From assembly GCF_001742225.1 (NCBI RefSeq), contig NZ_CP017075.1, positions 2,728,001 through 2,792,000 on the forward strand: a stretch of 64,000 bases of DNA, written 5' to 3'. The notes beneath the pieces are model-generated. The model was not told the DNA's origin and ran no database searches. It saw only the letters and a program-made list of their open reading frames with translations. Made by a program: the position numbers and the translations under genes. The DNA comes from Novosphingobium resinovorum. GTDB lineage: Bacteria; Pseudomonadota; Alphaproteobacteria; Sphingomonadales; Sphingomonadaceae. This document shows, one piece after another, positions 32,762 through 41,826 of the stretch. Positions within the stretch are counted from its first letter, which is position 1. Every line of letters begins with the position of its first letter.

Positions 32762-33468
32762 GTATAGGCGAGCGCGACCAGCGACAGCGCCGCCATCGCG
32801 AACCAGGTCAGGGCATAGCTGAGATGGCTGTCGGGGAACGTGATCTGGGTGAGGCCGGGTACGGGCTTGAGGGCGGGCGCGGTGCTCGCCTGCTCCACTT
32901 GCACATCGACGAAGGCGGGGGAGACGGCGCCCACCTTGCGCGCCTGCGCCAGTGCGGCGGTATCGCGCGAGTACCAGCGATCGTCCTGCGGGGCATTGGA
33001 CTGCAGGATGCTGCCCTTGGGCTCGGGCAGGCGCAGCAGGCCGACGATCGACACCTTGCCCGCAGGCGCCGAGGCTCCGGCGGCGGCGCGGGTGGTCCCG
33101 GCGGGCACGAAGCCGCGGTTGACCCACAGGAGCCTGCCGTCTTCGAGGCGCAGCGGCGTCATCGTCCAGTAGCCCGTTCCGCGTTCCGTGGCGGCCCGCA
33201 CCAGCGCGGTCGCAGGCCCGTCATAGACTCCCGAGACGCGGACGCGAAGATATTCGAGATCGGGGCCGAGGCTGCCGTCCTGCGGCAGCGCCTGTGGAGC
33301 GGCATGGACGCGCGCATCGACGCGGGCGATCAGCGCATGCTTCCAGTGCATCCGCTGGATCTGCCAGATGCCCAGGCCCACGAATATCGCGAAGGCCACT
33401 AGCAGAAGCGCGGCAAGCCCGATGGGCCGCCGCGCTCCTTTTGCCGCCGTTGTGCGGTCCTCGGTCAG
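32746..33468 (-). CDS. SURF1 family cytochrome oxidase assembly protein
   Basis: A protein with two membrane helices, N-terminal GLAALLLVAFAIFVGLGIWQI and C-terminal YALTWFAMAALSLVALAYTW, around a periplasmic domain with VSGVYDG, GYWTMTPLRLEDGR, LLWVNRGFVP and the final HLSYALTWF. SURF1 helps haem insertion in haem-copper oxidases. The start is uncertain: the only ATG upstream (33534) would overlap cyoD by 70 bp and add 22 residues. A CTG at 33468 overlaps the cyoD stop as CTGA, in the same way as the other gene joints here, giving 240 residues. The CTG choice is inference. Confidence 0.88.
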   Translation of the reverse strand: MTEDRTTAAKGARRPIGLAALLLVAFAIFVGLGIWQIQRMHWKHALIARVDARVHAAPQALPQDGSLGPDLEYLRVRVSGVYDGPATALVRAATERGTGYWTMTPLRLEDGRLLWVNRGFVPAGTTRAAAGASAPAGKVSIVGLLRLPEPKGSILQSNAPQDDRWYSRDTAALAQARKVGAVSPAFVDVQVEQASTAPALKPVPGLTQITFPDSHLSYALTWFAMAALSLVALAYTWRRA

Positions 33469-33857
33469 GGCAGCTGGCCCATGTCGTGGACGCTCATCGG
33501 CATCATGTTGGTGTTGAGGTGGAACATGACCCACAGCGAACCGGACAGCGTGATGATGACCAGAACGATCGTGAAGATCAGCGCCATGACCGTCCAGCCG
33601 TTCTCCGACTTGGTGTTCATGTGCAGGAAGTAGATCATGTGGACCACGATCTGCACCACGGCGAAAGCCATGATGACCAGCGCGGTGGTCTGCTTGTCGG
33701 GGATCGCGCCCGTCATCACCAGCCAGAACGGGATCGCGGTGAGCACGACCGACAGCAGGAAGCCGACGACGTACTCGCGCATCGAGCCATGGCTCGCGCC
33801 GTGCTCGTCGTGGTGATCGTGCGCGGCGGGGTTGGGGTGGGCGTGTTCGTTCGCCAT
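33465..33857 (-). CDS. cyoD: Cytochrome bo3 ubiquinol oxidase subunit IV
   Basis: A 130-residue protein with a His-rich N-terminus ([20 protein letters not shown]) and three helices (YVVGFLLSVVLTAIPFWLV, ALVIMAFAVVQIVVHMIYFLHM, WTVMALIFTIVLVIITLSGSLWVMFHL), the CyoD fold. Its ATG overlaps the cyoC stop (TGATG). Confidence 0.95.
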   Translation of the reverse strand: MANEHAHPNPAAHDHHDEHGASHGSMREYVVGFLLSVVLTAIPFWLVMTGAIPDKQTTALVIMAFAVVQIVVHMIYFLHMNTKSENGWTVMALIFTIVLVIITLSGSLWVMFHLNTNMMPMSVHDMGQLP

Positions 33858-34498
33858 CACAGCATTCCCATCAGGTAGACGAAGGTGAAGACGCCGATCC
33901 AGATGACGTCGAGGAAGTGCCAGAACAGCGACAGGCACATGAGGCGGCGCTTGTTGGCCGGGATCAGGCCCTTCTTGCCGACCTGCACCACCAGCGTGAA
34001 CAGCCAGATCAGGCCGAAGGTGACGTGCAGACCGTGCGTGCCTACCAGCGAGAAGAACGCGGTGAGGAAGCCCGAGCGCATCGGCGTCGCACCCTCGTGG
34101 ATGAGGTTGCTGAACTCGTAGAGTTCGATGCCGAGGAAGCATGCGCCGAACACGGCGGTGACCAGCAGCCAGGCTTGCGTCGCGCCCTTGTTGTTCTTCT
34201 CCATGGCCAGCATGGCGAAGCCGTAAGTGATCGACGAGAACAGCAGCATGGCGGTGTTGAGCGCCACCAGCGGCAGCTCGAACAGGTCCTTCGGCCCCGG
34301 CCCGGCGGCCAGGCTGCCGCCCAGCACGCCGTATGCCGCAAAGAGCATGGCGAAGATGAGACAGTCGCTCATCAGGTAGACCCAGAAGCCCAGCATGGTG
34401 CTGCCGCCTTCGGGGTGGTCATGCTCGTTCAGGTCGTAGAACGCGGCCTGAAGCTGCGCCTGATCGAGATCGTGGGTCGGTGCGGTCGTAGCGGTCAT
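33857..34498 (-). CDS. cyoC: Cytochrome bo3 ubiquinol oxidase subunit III
   Basis: A 213-residue protein with five helices, typical CyoC length. [21 protein letters not shown] has the subunit III start, with the W-x-F-L-x-S-x-C/E-like motif, and the end is [21 protein letters not shown]. The start is 3 bp after the cyoB stop. Confidence 0.95.
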   Translation of the reverse strand: MTATTAPTHDLDQAQLQAAFYDLNEHDHPEGGSTMLGFWVYLMSDCLIFAMLFAAYGVLGGSLAAGPGPKDLFELPLVALNTAMLLFSSITYGFAMLAMEKNNKGATQAWLLVTAVFGACFLGIELYEFSNLIHEGATPMRSGFLTAFFSLVGTHGLHVTFGLIWLFTLVVQVGKKGLIPANKRRLMCLSLFWHFLDVIWIGVFTFVYLMGML

Positions 34499-34501
34499 GT
34501 C

Positions 34502-36514
34502 TCAGGCTCCCGCGGCGGCGAGCTGGCGGGTGCGTTCCGCCTCGGTCGCTTCGACCGTCTCGACGGGGATGTGGTAGTCCCGCTTGTAGTTGAACGTATG
34601 GAAGATCGCATAGCCGATGATCCCGGCGAACGAGACCGCCGCAAGCCACCAGATGTACCAGATCATCGCGAAGCCGAGCGCCGTCGACAGACCCGCCAGG
34701 ATCAGGCCGGTCCCCGTGCCGCTGGGCATGTGGATCGGACGGAAGCCGGAGGTCGGGCGCTGGACGCCGCAGCGCTTCATGTCGTCCCAGGCGTCGAGGT
34801 CGTGGACCAGCGGCGTGAAGGCGAAGTTGTACTCCGGCGGCGGCGACGAGGTCGACCACTCCAGCGTACGGCCGTTCCACGGATCGCCCGTCTCGTCCTT
34901 CAGTTCCTCGCGCTTCCAGATGGAGACGGCGAACTGGACCAGCATGGCGCCGATGCCACCGGCGATCATCACGGCGCCGAAGGCGGCGATGACGAACCAG
35001 ATCTGGATCGACGGATCGTCGAACACGCGCATGCGGCGGGTCACGCCCATCAGGCCGAGGATGTAGAGCGGCATGAAGGCGAACCAGAAGCCCGGAACCC
35101 ACAGCCAGAAGCTGACCTTGCCCCAGAACTGGTTGAGCTTGAAGCCGAAGGCCTTGGGCCACCAGAAGTTGATCGCCGCGAAGATGCCGAACAGCACGCC
35201 GCCGATGATCACGTTATGGAAGTGCGCGATCAGGAACAGCGAGTTGTGCAGCACGAAGTCCGCAGGCGGCACCGCGAGCAGCACGCCGGTCATGCCGCCG
35301 ACCGTGAAGGTCAGCATGAACGCGACGGTCCACATCATCGGCAGCTCGTAGCGGATGCGGCCGCGGTACATCGTGAACAGCCAGTTGAACAGCTTCGCGC
35401 CGGTCGGGATCGAGATCACCATGGTGGTGATGCCGAAGAACGAGTTGACGCTCGCGCCCGAACCCATCGTGAAGAAGTGGTGCAGCCACACGAGGTACGA
35501 CAGGATGGTGATGACCAGCGTGGCGTAGACCATCGACGAGTAGCCGAACAGGCGCTTGCCCGAGAAGGTCGAGACGACTTCCGAGAATACGCCGAACAGC
35601 GGCAGGATGAGGATGTAGACCTCGGGGTGACCCCAGATCCAGATCAGGTTCACGTACATCATCGGCGAGCCGCCGAAGTCGTTCGAGAAGAAGTTGAAGC
35701 CGAGGTAGCGGTCGACGGTCAGCATCGTCATCACCGCCGTCAGCACCGGGAAGGCGGCGACGATCAGGATGTTGGTGCAAAGCGAGGTCCAGGTGAACAC
35801 CGGCATGCGCATCATGGTCATGCCGGGCGCGCGCATCTTGACGATGGTGCACACCAGGTTGACGCCCGAAAGCAGCGTGCCGACACCCGCGATCTGCAGG
35901 GACCAGATGTAATAGTCGACGCCGACCCACGGGCTGTACGCCAGGTTCGACAGCGGCGGATAAGCCAGCCAGCCGGTCTGCGCGAACTCACCCACGAACA
36001 GCGACATCATGGTGAGCACCGCACCGGCGGTGGTCATCCAGAAGCTGAAGTTGTTCAGGAACGGGAAGCTGACGTCACGCGCACCGATCTGCAGCGGCAC
36101 GATGTAGTTCATGAGGCCCGTGACGAAAGGCATCGCCACGAAGAAGATCATGATCACACCGTGCGCGGTGAAGACCTGGTCGTAGTGGTGGGCGTTGAGG
36201 TAACCGTCGTTGCCGTTGAACGCCATCGCCTGCTGGGCGCGCATCATGATCGCGTCGGCGAAGCCGCGCAGGAACATGACCAGACCCAGGATCATGTACA
36301 TGATGCCGATCTTCTTGTGATCGACGCTGGTGAACCACTCCTTCCAGAGATAGCCCCAGAGCGTGAAGTAGGTCAGGCCCGCGACGAGCGCGGCGCCGCC
36401 GAGCATCACGACCACGAAGGTCGCGAGCACGATCGGCTCCTGCGGGATGGCATCCAGCCACAGGCGCCCGAGTAGCGGGCTCCAGTGGTTATGGGCTTCG
36501 GCTTCGATGGCCAT
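34502..36514 (-). CDS. cyoB: Cytochrome bo3 ubiquinol oxidase subunit I
   Basis: Catalytic subunit; oxidises ubiquinol and reduces oxygen with proton pumping. The 670 residues include the low-spin haem ligands ([19 protein letters not shown]), the CuB/Tyr cross-link region [15 protein letters not shown] and the His pair WLHHFFTMG. The K- and D-channel residues are in the usual places. Long N- and C-terminal extensions give the size of CyoB rather than cytochrome c oxidase subunit I. It starts 5 bp after cyoA. Confidence 0.97.
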   Translation of the reverse strand: MAIEAEAHNHWSPLLGRLWLDAIPQEPIVLATFVVVMLGGAALVAGLTYFTLWGYLWKEWFTSVDHKKIGIMYMILGLVMFLRGFADAIMMRAQQAMAFNGNDGYLNAHHYDQVFTAHGVIMIFFVAMPFVTGLMNYIVPLQIGARDVSFPFLNNFSFWMTTAGAVLTMMSLFVGEFAQTGWLAYPPLSNLAYSPWVGVDYYIWSLQIAGVGTLLSGVNLVCTIVKMRAPGMTMMRMPVFTWTSLCTNILIVAAFPVLTAVMTMLTVDRYLGFNFFSNDFGGSPMMYVNLIWIWGHPEVYILILPLFGVFSEVVSTFSGKRLFGYSSMVYATLVITILSYLVWLHHFFTMGSGASVNSFFGITTMVISIPTGAKLFNWLFTMYRGRIRYELPMMWTVAFMLTFTVGGMTGVLLAVPPADFVLHNSLFLIAHFHNVIIGGVLFGIFAAINFWWPKAFGFKLNQFWGKVSFWLWVPGFWFAFMPLYILGLMGVTRRMRVFDDPSIQIWFVIAAFGAVMIAGGIGAMLVQFAVSIWKREELKDETGDPWNGRTLEWSTSSPPPEYNFAFTPLVHDLDAWDDMKRCGVQRPTSGFRPIHMPSGTGTGLILAGLSTALGFAMIWYIWWLAAVSFAGIIGYAIFHTFNYKRDYHIPVETVEATEAERTRQLAAAGA

Positions 36515-36519
36515 GAGTG

Positions 36520-37854
36520 TCAGTTCCGCGAATTCAGGGAAATGTGAGCGGGCTTCGGCGAAGACGCGGCGGGCGCGTCCTCACCACCGAAGCCGATCGA
36601 CTGCGGCGCGGGGATCCCGGCGCCGTTCAGCGAGCGAAGGTCGGAAGGCGCCTTGACGGAACCGTCGCGCACCTGACCGGGCATCTGCTCGCACAGCGCA
36701 CGGACCCAGGCCAGCTCGCGCTTGACCGCGTCGCTGGGGTTCGCGCTCTCGGCAACCGCGCTGTCGCGGCCGTCCTTGTCGTACGACAGCATCTGCACGT
36801 TGCGGATGCCCGCCTTGCCCAGACCACCGCGCGCGTCGAGAGCCATCATCTCGCTCATGCACATCTTGCCCGGCTGGACGCACATGTTGACGACGGCGTC
36901 ATAGAGCTTGGGATCGACGTTGGCGAAACGGATCGCCGGAACCTTCTGCGTCGGCTTCTCGAGTTCGAGGTAGGCCGCACGGTCAAGGGTGCCGCCCATC
37001 TGCTTGGCGGGAACGCCGGTGAACGATTCGGCGGCGATCACGTCGCCCGCAGGCTGCGGCCTGGTGCCGGTGGTCTTCACGTCACCGACCCACTTGGCGA
37101 AGTCCGCGTCCGAAACCGAACGCATCTTGAAGCGCATATGGGTGAAGCCCGCGCCCGAGTAGTTGGCCGAGAAGCCGACCGACTCGACGTTCGAGTTCAT
37201 CACCGCGTGCAGGCGCGTTTCCATGCCCGGCATCGCGTAGATCTGGCCCGCCATCGCCGGAACGTAGAACGAGTTCATGACGTTCGCGGAAGTGATCTTG
37301 AAGTTCAGCGGGCGGCCGCTCGGCACGACCAGTTCGTTGACCGTGGCAACGCCCTGCTCGGGGTAGATGAACAGCCACTTCCAGTCGAGCGCGACGACTT
37401 CGACCTCGAGAGGCTTCGCATCCTGCGAAACCTGGGTCTGGGCGTCGATGCGGCCGATGGTGCGGTAGGGATCGAGAAGGTGGGTGCTGGTCCAGGTCAC
37501 GGCGCCAAGGCAGATGATGATGAGCAGCGGCGCGGCCCAGATCATCAGTTCGAGCTGGGTCGAGTGATCCCAGTCCGGCTCGTACTTCGCGTCCTTGTTG
37601 TTGGCACGGTAGCGCCACGCGAAGATCACCACCGCCAGCATCACCGGCACGACGATGAGCAGCATCAGCAGCGTCGCGACGACCACGAGGTCGCCCTGCT
37701 GCTGTGCAACATCGCCCGACGGCTTGAGCACGAGGGTGTTGCACGCCGACAGCGCAGCGGTCAGCCCGAGGGCGCCCACGACGCGCATCGCGCGGTTACG
37801 GAACGGGCCGAAACGACGGCCGGGCGGGTTCAGACGTGACTCGGGCGGTTGCAT
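36520..37854 (-). CDS. cyoA: Cytochrome bo3 ubiquinol oxidase subunit II
   Basis: A lipoprotein: signal [16 protein letters not shown] with Cys about residue 38, then two membrane helices and the periplasmic cupredoxin domain. The CuA ligands of cytochrome c oxidases are absent, as expected for a quinol oxidase. The C-terminal extension ([15 protein letters not shown] onwards) is longer than in E. coli. The ATG at 37854 is used; 37788 (MRVVGALG) would also give a good lipoprotein signal. First gene of the cyoABCD-surf1-regBA run; cyoE (haem O synthase) is not in the window. Confidence 0.93.
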   Translation of the reverse strand: MQPPESRLNPPGRRFGPFRNRAMRVVGALGLTAALSACNTLVLKPSGDVAQQQGDLVVVATLLMLLIVVPVMLAVVIFAWRYRANNKDAKYEPDWDHSTQLELMIWAAPLLIIICLGAVTWTSTHLLDPYRTIGRIDAQTQVSQDAKPLEVEVVALDWKWLFIYPEQGVATVNELVVPSGRPLNFKITSANVMNSFYVPAMAGQIYAMPGMETRLHAVMNSNVESVGFSANYSGAGFTHMRFKMRSVSDADFAKWVGDVKTTGTRPQPAGDVIAAESFTGVPAKQMGGTLDRAAYLELEKPTQKVPAIRFANVDPKLYDAVVNMCVQPGKMCMSEMMALDARGGLGKAGIRNVQMLSYDKDGRDSAVAESANPSDAVKRELAWVRALCEQMPGQVRDGSVKAPSDLRSLNGAGIPAPQSIGFGGEDAPAASSPKPAHISLNSRN

Positions 37855-37894
37855 GGCGCGTCGCCTAGGCCCGTGCTGCGGATGCGAACATAGG

Positions 37895-37907
37895 ACATTT
37901 TGTCCAA
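37895..37907. promoter_or_regulatory. Short dyad upstream of cyoA
   Basis: GGACA-TTT-TGTCC, a perfect 5-bp inverted repeat, about 40 bp upstream of the cyoA start and between divergent genes. It could be an operator; no regulator is assigned and it is not an Fnr box. Confidence 0.3.
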
Positions 37908-38042
37908 TCCCCTTACGGCGTTTCAGATACAATAGGGCGGCCAATTGTGAAGCCGCGCGTCCGTCGCGCCGGTGCGATTCGCGGACGGGCGGGACTCTCG
38001 CTTATTCCCGTGTTATACCAGACGAAGGCCGAGATACGCCAG

Positions 38043-39356
38043 ATGAGCACAACCACGACCCCGACCCGCGAGGAACTCGGCCTGCCGACGTTCAAGCCGC
38101 ACCACGCGATTTCGCCCGGCGAGATCGCGATCGGCGTGATCATCGGCCGTACCTCGGAATTCTTCGACTTCTTCGTCTACGCCATCGCCTCGGTGCTGGT
38201 GTTCCCGAAGCTGTTCTTCCCCTTCGTCGATCCGCTGACCGGCACGCTCTACAGCTTCGCGATCTTCGCGCTGGCCTTCATCGCGCGCCCGTTCGGTTCG
38301 CTGTTCTTCATGGCGCTCGACCGTGCCTACGGCCGCGGCGTCAAGCTGACGATCGCGCTGTTCGGTCTCGGCGGCTCCACTGCCGCGATCGCCTTCCTGC
38401 CGACCTATGAGACCATGGGCGCCACCGCGATCTGGCTGCTGGCGATCTTCCGCATCGCGCAGGGCTTCGCGCTCGGCGGCACCTGGGACGGCCTGGCTTC
38501 GCTGCTCGCGCTCAACGCCCCGGAAAACCGCCGTGGCTGGTGGGCGATGGTGCCGCAGCTCGGTGCGCCGTTCGGCCTCATCGTCGCCAGCGCGCTGTTC
38601 GCCTACATGATCGCCGTGCTGCCCGCCGCCGACTTCCTGGAGTGGGGCTGGCGCTATCCGTTCTTCGTGGCGCTCGCGATCAACGTCGTCGCGCTCTTCG
38701 CGCGCCTGCGCATCGTCGTCACCGAGGAATTCCAGACCCTGTTCGAAAGCCGCGACTTGCAGCCCGTCAGCGTCATGGGCACCGTGAGCAAGGAAGGCCG
38801 CACCGTCCTGATCGGCGCCTTCGCCCCGCTCGCCAGCTTCGCGATGTTCCACATGGTCACCGTGTTCCCGCTCTCGTGGGTGTTCCTCTTCACCAAGGAA
38901 GCGCCGACCCGCTTCCTGCTGATCGAAGTGCTGGCCGCCGTCTTCGGCCTCGTCGCCGTGCTGTTCTCGGGCCGCCTCGCCGACCGTTACGGCCGCCGCA
39001 CCCTGCTCGGCACTTGCGCCGTCGGCATCGCGGTATTCAGCGGCTTCGCGCCGCAGCTGCTCGACGGAGGTACGGCCGGTGAGCTGGTCTTCATGATCGG
39101 CGGCTTCATCCTGCTGGGCCTGTCGTTCGGCCAGTCCTCGGGCGTCGTCGCCTCGGCTTTCCCGACCGACCACCGCTACACCGGCTCGGCGCTCACCAGC
39201 GACCTTGCCTGGCTGTTCGGCGCCGGCTTCGCCCCGCTGGCGGCGCTGCTGCTCTCCACCCACTTCGGCCTGATCGCCTCGGGCGGCTACCTGCTCTCGG
39301 GCGCGCTGGCGACCCTGCTGGCCCTGTGGCTGAACAAGGAACTCGCCAGCCGCTAA
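38043..39356 (+). CDS. MFS transporter, metabolite:H+ symporter (MHS) type
   Basis: A 437-residue protein with 12 predicted helices. GRTSEFFDFFVYAIASVLVFPKLFF is the characteristic first helix, RAYGRGVKL the A-loop and GLALGGTWDG-like RIAQGFALGGTWDG the fourth-helix motif of MHS carriers (KgtP/ProP/ShiA-like). These move organic acids or osmolytes with protons. The start MSTTTTPTREELGLP at 38043 is preferred over one 32 codons earlier. It is transcribed away from cyoA; a strong terminator follows. Confidence 0.9.
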   Translation: MSTTTTPTREELGLPTFKPHHAISPGEIAIGVIIGRTSEFFDFFVYAIASVLVFPKLFFPFVDPLTGTLYSFAIFALAFIARPFGSLFFMALDRAYGRGVKLTIALFGLGGSTAAIAFLPTYETMGATAIWLLAIFRIAQGFALGGTWDGLASLLALNAPENRRGWWAMVPQLGAPFGLIVASALFAYMIAVLPAADFLEWGWRYPFFVALAINVVALFARLRIVVTEEFQTLFESRDLQPVSVMGTVSKEGRTVLIGAFAPLASFAMFHMVTVFPLSWVFLFTKEAPTRFLLIEVLAAVFGLVAVLFSGRLADRYGRRTLLGTCAVGIAVFSGFAPQLLDGGTAGELVFMIGGFILLGLSFGQSSGVVASAFPTDHRYTGSALTSDLAWLFGAGFAPLAALLLSTHFGLIASGGYLLSGALATLLALWLNKELASR

Positions 39357-39380
39357 CTCCGGCGCGAGGATCGATACCGG

Positions 39381-39420
39381 AAAGGGCCGCCATCCACCGG
39401 GATGGCGGCCCTTCTCTTTT
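39381..39420 (+). terminator. Rho-independent terminator after the MHS transporter gene
   Basis: GGGCCGCCATC-CACC-GGGATGGCGGCCC followed by TTCTCTTTT, an 11-bp stem with one unpaired G. Confidence 0.93.
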
Positions 39421-39487
39421 GTTGAACGGCCCCTAACACGGCCCTGTGTCGCACAGCCGTCATGATCCGCCGCTAGCGGCCGGTTCC

Positions 39488-40981
39488 ATGCCCAACCCAG
39501 GCCACACTCTGGCCGTCATCGCGCGTGAGGCGCGGCTGTTCGCCTATTCCTCGGGGAATTTCGGCAAGGCGCTGGTCTTTGCCGGGGCGGACATGACGAT
39601 CCTGTTCCTGCTGACCGACCTGCTCGGCCTGAGCGCGACGGCGGCCGGGTCGCTGATGCTGGTCGCGCTGGCGGGCGACCTCGTGTTCGATCTGGTCGCG
39701 GCCGCGCTGGTGATCCGGCTGCGACGCAAGGGACGCGGCTATCGCTGGCTGGTCGCGACCGGCACGGTGCCCTGCGGCATGGCCTTCGCGATGCTCTACG
39801 CCATGCCCGCCTCCGGTCTCCATCAGGGCTGGCTGCTGGCGGCGGCGATGCTGGTGTTTCGCGGCGCCTACGCGGTGATCGACGTGCCGCACAACGCGCT
39901 TATGGCGCAGATGACCAGCGACAGCCGGGCGCGCGGGCGCGTATCCGGCTATCGGCTGTTGTTCAGCACCGCCAGTTCGCTTTGCGTGGCGATGGTGCTG
40001 ACCCCGCTCGTGCAGCATGCCGCGCGCAGCCGCGCCTTCGATGCGCTGGCGGTGACCGGAGCATTCGCTGCAGGGCTTTTCGCGCTGACCATGATCCTGT
40101 GCGTCGCGACCTCGGGGCGCCAGGCCGGGACGTCAGCGGATGCCGCCGGACAGGACGCCATCCGCGTGCCGCTGCGCGATCCGCTGGTGCTGGGCATGGG
40201 CCTTCTGGCGCTTGTCACCGGCTTCGCGATGCCGACGTTCGGGCGGATGATCCTGTTCATCGGCACATACGTGGTCGAGCGGCCCGATCTGGTCGCCACG
40301 CTGCTGCTGGCGATGACCTGCGGGCAGTTTGCCGGGGTGCTGTTCTGGACCGCCCTGACGGCGCGGATGGATCAGGCGCGGGTTCTGGCCATGGGCCACG
40401 GCGTCAGCGCAGTGGGCTTCGTGCTGTTCGCCCTGTGCCTGGATCGCCCCGACGCCCTGCTAGCCTGTGTGGCGGTGATCGGCTTCGGCCTCGCCTCGGT
40501 GTTCATGCTGCCCTGGGGACTGCTGGCCAACGCGGTGGACTTCGTGGCGCTGCGCCATGGGCGGCGACTGGAGACGGGTCTCTTCGCCTTCTACCTCGTC
40601 GCGGTGAAGGCCAGCGGCGCGGCGGCGACGGCGTTGATCGGGTGGTCGCTGGGTTGGCTGGGCTACGTGCCCGGAGAGCACCAAGGCACTTCGGTCGAAA
40701 CCGGCATGCTGGCGCTGGGACTGGGCCTGCCGCTGATGGGAGCCCTGTCCGCCATCGTCCTGCTACGCCGCTTCGACATCGGCCACGCGCGGCACGCCCG
40801 GGTACGCGCCGCGCTGGATCGGAAAGTTCAATCGGGCGCCGAGCCGGTTTCCGGGTTGAACTTCGGGTTGGCAAAGTCGATCGGCGAAGGTTCGACCTTG
40901 GCCGGAGGCGCGGCGCTCTCGGCCCAGGCGCGGCAGAGCATGTCGCGCAGCATCGTCGCCCCCGCAGCCGTGCGTTCATAG
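39488..40981 (+). CDS. MFS transporter of the GPH (glycoside/pentoside) type
   Basis: A 497-residue carrier with 12 helices. The N-terminus YSSGNFGKALVFAGADMTILFLLTD and the FRGAYAVIDVPHNALMAQMTSD segment match the MelB/GPH family; the latter carries the characteristic Asp/Asn helix motif. Such carriers bring in sugars or glycosides with Na+ or H+. The last part, after the 12th helix (about DIGHARHARV), runs 154 bp through the opposite-strand nuclease gene, so the C-terminal tail may be a fortuitous extension. Start 39488 chosen over 39446. Confidence 0.85.
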   Translation: MPNPGHTLAVIAREARLFAYSSGNFGKALVFAGADMTILFLLTDLLGLSATAAGSLMLVALAGDLVFDLVAAALVIRLRRKGRGYRWLVATGTVPCGMAFAMLYAMPASGLHQGWLLAAAMLVFRGAYAVIDVPHNALMAQMTSDSRARGRVSGYRLLFSTASSLCVAMVLTPLVQHAARSRAFDALAVTGAFAAGLFALTMILCVATSGRQAGTSADAAGQDAIRVPLRDPLVLGMGLLALVTGFAMPTFGRMILFIGTYVVERPDLVATLLLAMTCGQFAGVLFWTALTARMDQARVLAMGHGVSAVGFVLFALCLDRPDALLACVAVIGFGLASVFMLPWGLLANAVDFVALRHGRRLETGLFAFYLVAVKASGAAATALIGWSLGWLGYVPGEHQGTSVETGMLALGLGLPLMGALSAIVLLRRFDIGHARHARVRAALDRKVQSGAEPVSGLNFGLAKSIGEGSTLAGGAALSAQARQSMSRSIVAPAAVRS

Positions 40982-41811
40982 ACCATCTCGCGCACGCGCT
41001 TGTCGGTGAAGTCGGCGAACTGAGCGCGCTTCTCCAGCGCGAAGACCTCGCCCACCTTGTCGCCCGAGTGGTCGAGATAGGCCAGCACCGCGTCGAACAT
41101 GTCGCCCGAGGTCCGGCCGGGCTTGCCGATACGCGGGGCGATGTCGGCCACCGTCAGCTTCATGCCGTCGACGAACTGGCTCTCGAAGCGGCCGTGGACG
41201 GTGCGGTCGGTCGTGTAGCCATGCGGGTTCGGCCCACGCCAGCCATCGCTGCTGACCGAATCGTGCATCGGGTTGGCCCCGTCGCCGATGTAATGGCCGA
41301 GGCGGATGACGTCGAAAGCGCAGTTCTGCTCGGCCACGGAGGCGTCCTTGCCTTCCGCGTTCGCCGCGCGGATGCGGCGCATGCACACGACGATGCGGTC
41401 ATAGGCCTCGATCGCGGCATAAGGCAGCGTGCCGGTCCAGCGCACATTGGTGCGCGCGGCGGTTTCGGGATCGCTGTCCTTGATCTTCTCGTACTGCTTG
41501 TAGAGCGCGATCACGAACTCGTAGCGCGAGCGGGGGATGGGTTTGAGGAACGTGAATTGCTCGCGGAACCAGCCGTGGTTGGGGTCTTCCTCGATCTTGG
41601 AGAAGTTCTCGGAGTTGCCCCGCCAGCTGTCGGGGAGCAGCGAGGAGGCGCCGATATAGTCCTCGTACTTGCGCAGGAACACCGGGCCGTCCTCGGGGAT
41701 GGCCTCGATCGCGGCGCGGTCGATGACGGTGTGGGCAGTGCCGCCCCAGGCCAGTGCGGCAGTGGGACTGAGGCCGAGTGCGGCGATGGTGGCGAGGAGG
41801 ATGTTACGCAT
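40828..41811 (-). CDS. Exported S1/P1-type nuclease (zinc-dependent)
   Basis: A 327-residue protein with signal MRNILLATIAALGLSPTAALA, mature start WGGTAHTVIDRAA. In this family the amino group and side chain of the N-terminal Trp help bind zinc. Further metal ligands are in LGHYIGDGANPMHDSVSS (H-x-x-x-D and the final His/Asp pair). Members cut single-stranded nucleic acids or, in the related phospholipase C group, phospholipids; the former is more likely but not certain. It lies 15 bp downstream of the YdcF-like gene and overlaps the opposite-strand MFS gene by 154 bp. Confidence 0.85.
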   Translation of the reverse strand: MRNILLATIAALGLSPTAALAWGGTAHTVIDRAAIEAIPEDGPVFLRKYEDYIGASSLLPDSWRGNSENFSKIEEDPNHGWFREQFTFLKPIPRSRYEFVIALYKQYEKIKDSDPETAARTNVRWTGTLPYAAIEAYDRIVVCMRRIRAANAEGKDASVAEQNCAFDVIRLGHYIGDGANPMHDSVSSDGWRGPNPHGYTTDRTVHGRFESQFVDGMKLTVADIAPRIGKPGRTSGDMFDAVLAYLDHSGDKVGEVFALEKRAQFADFTDKRVREMVYERTAAGATMLRDMLCRAWAESAAPPAKVEPSPIDFANPKFNPETGSAPD

Positions 41812-41826
41812 GGGGAACGGCTCCGA

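Noticed and set aside
36520..37854. CyoA as a damaged cytochrome c oxidase subunit II lacking CuA
   Set aside because: Quinol oxidase subunit II lacks the CuA site by nature; gene order and CyoB length agree with cyo.
37861..38042. Fnr box upstream of cyoA
   Set aside because: No TTGNN-N4-NTCAA match in the gap; only the GGACA dyad was found.
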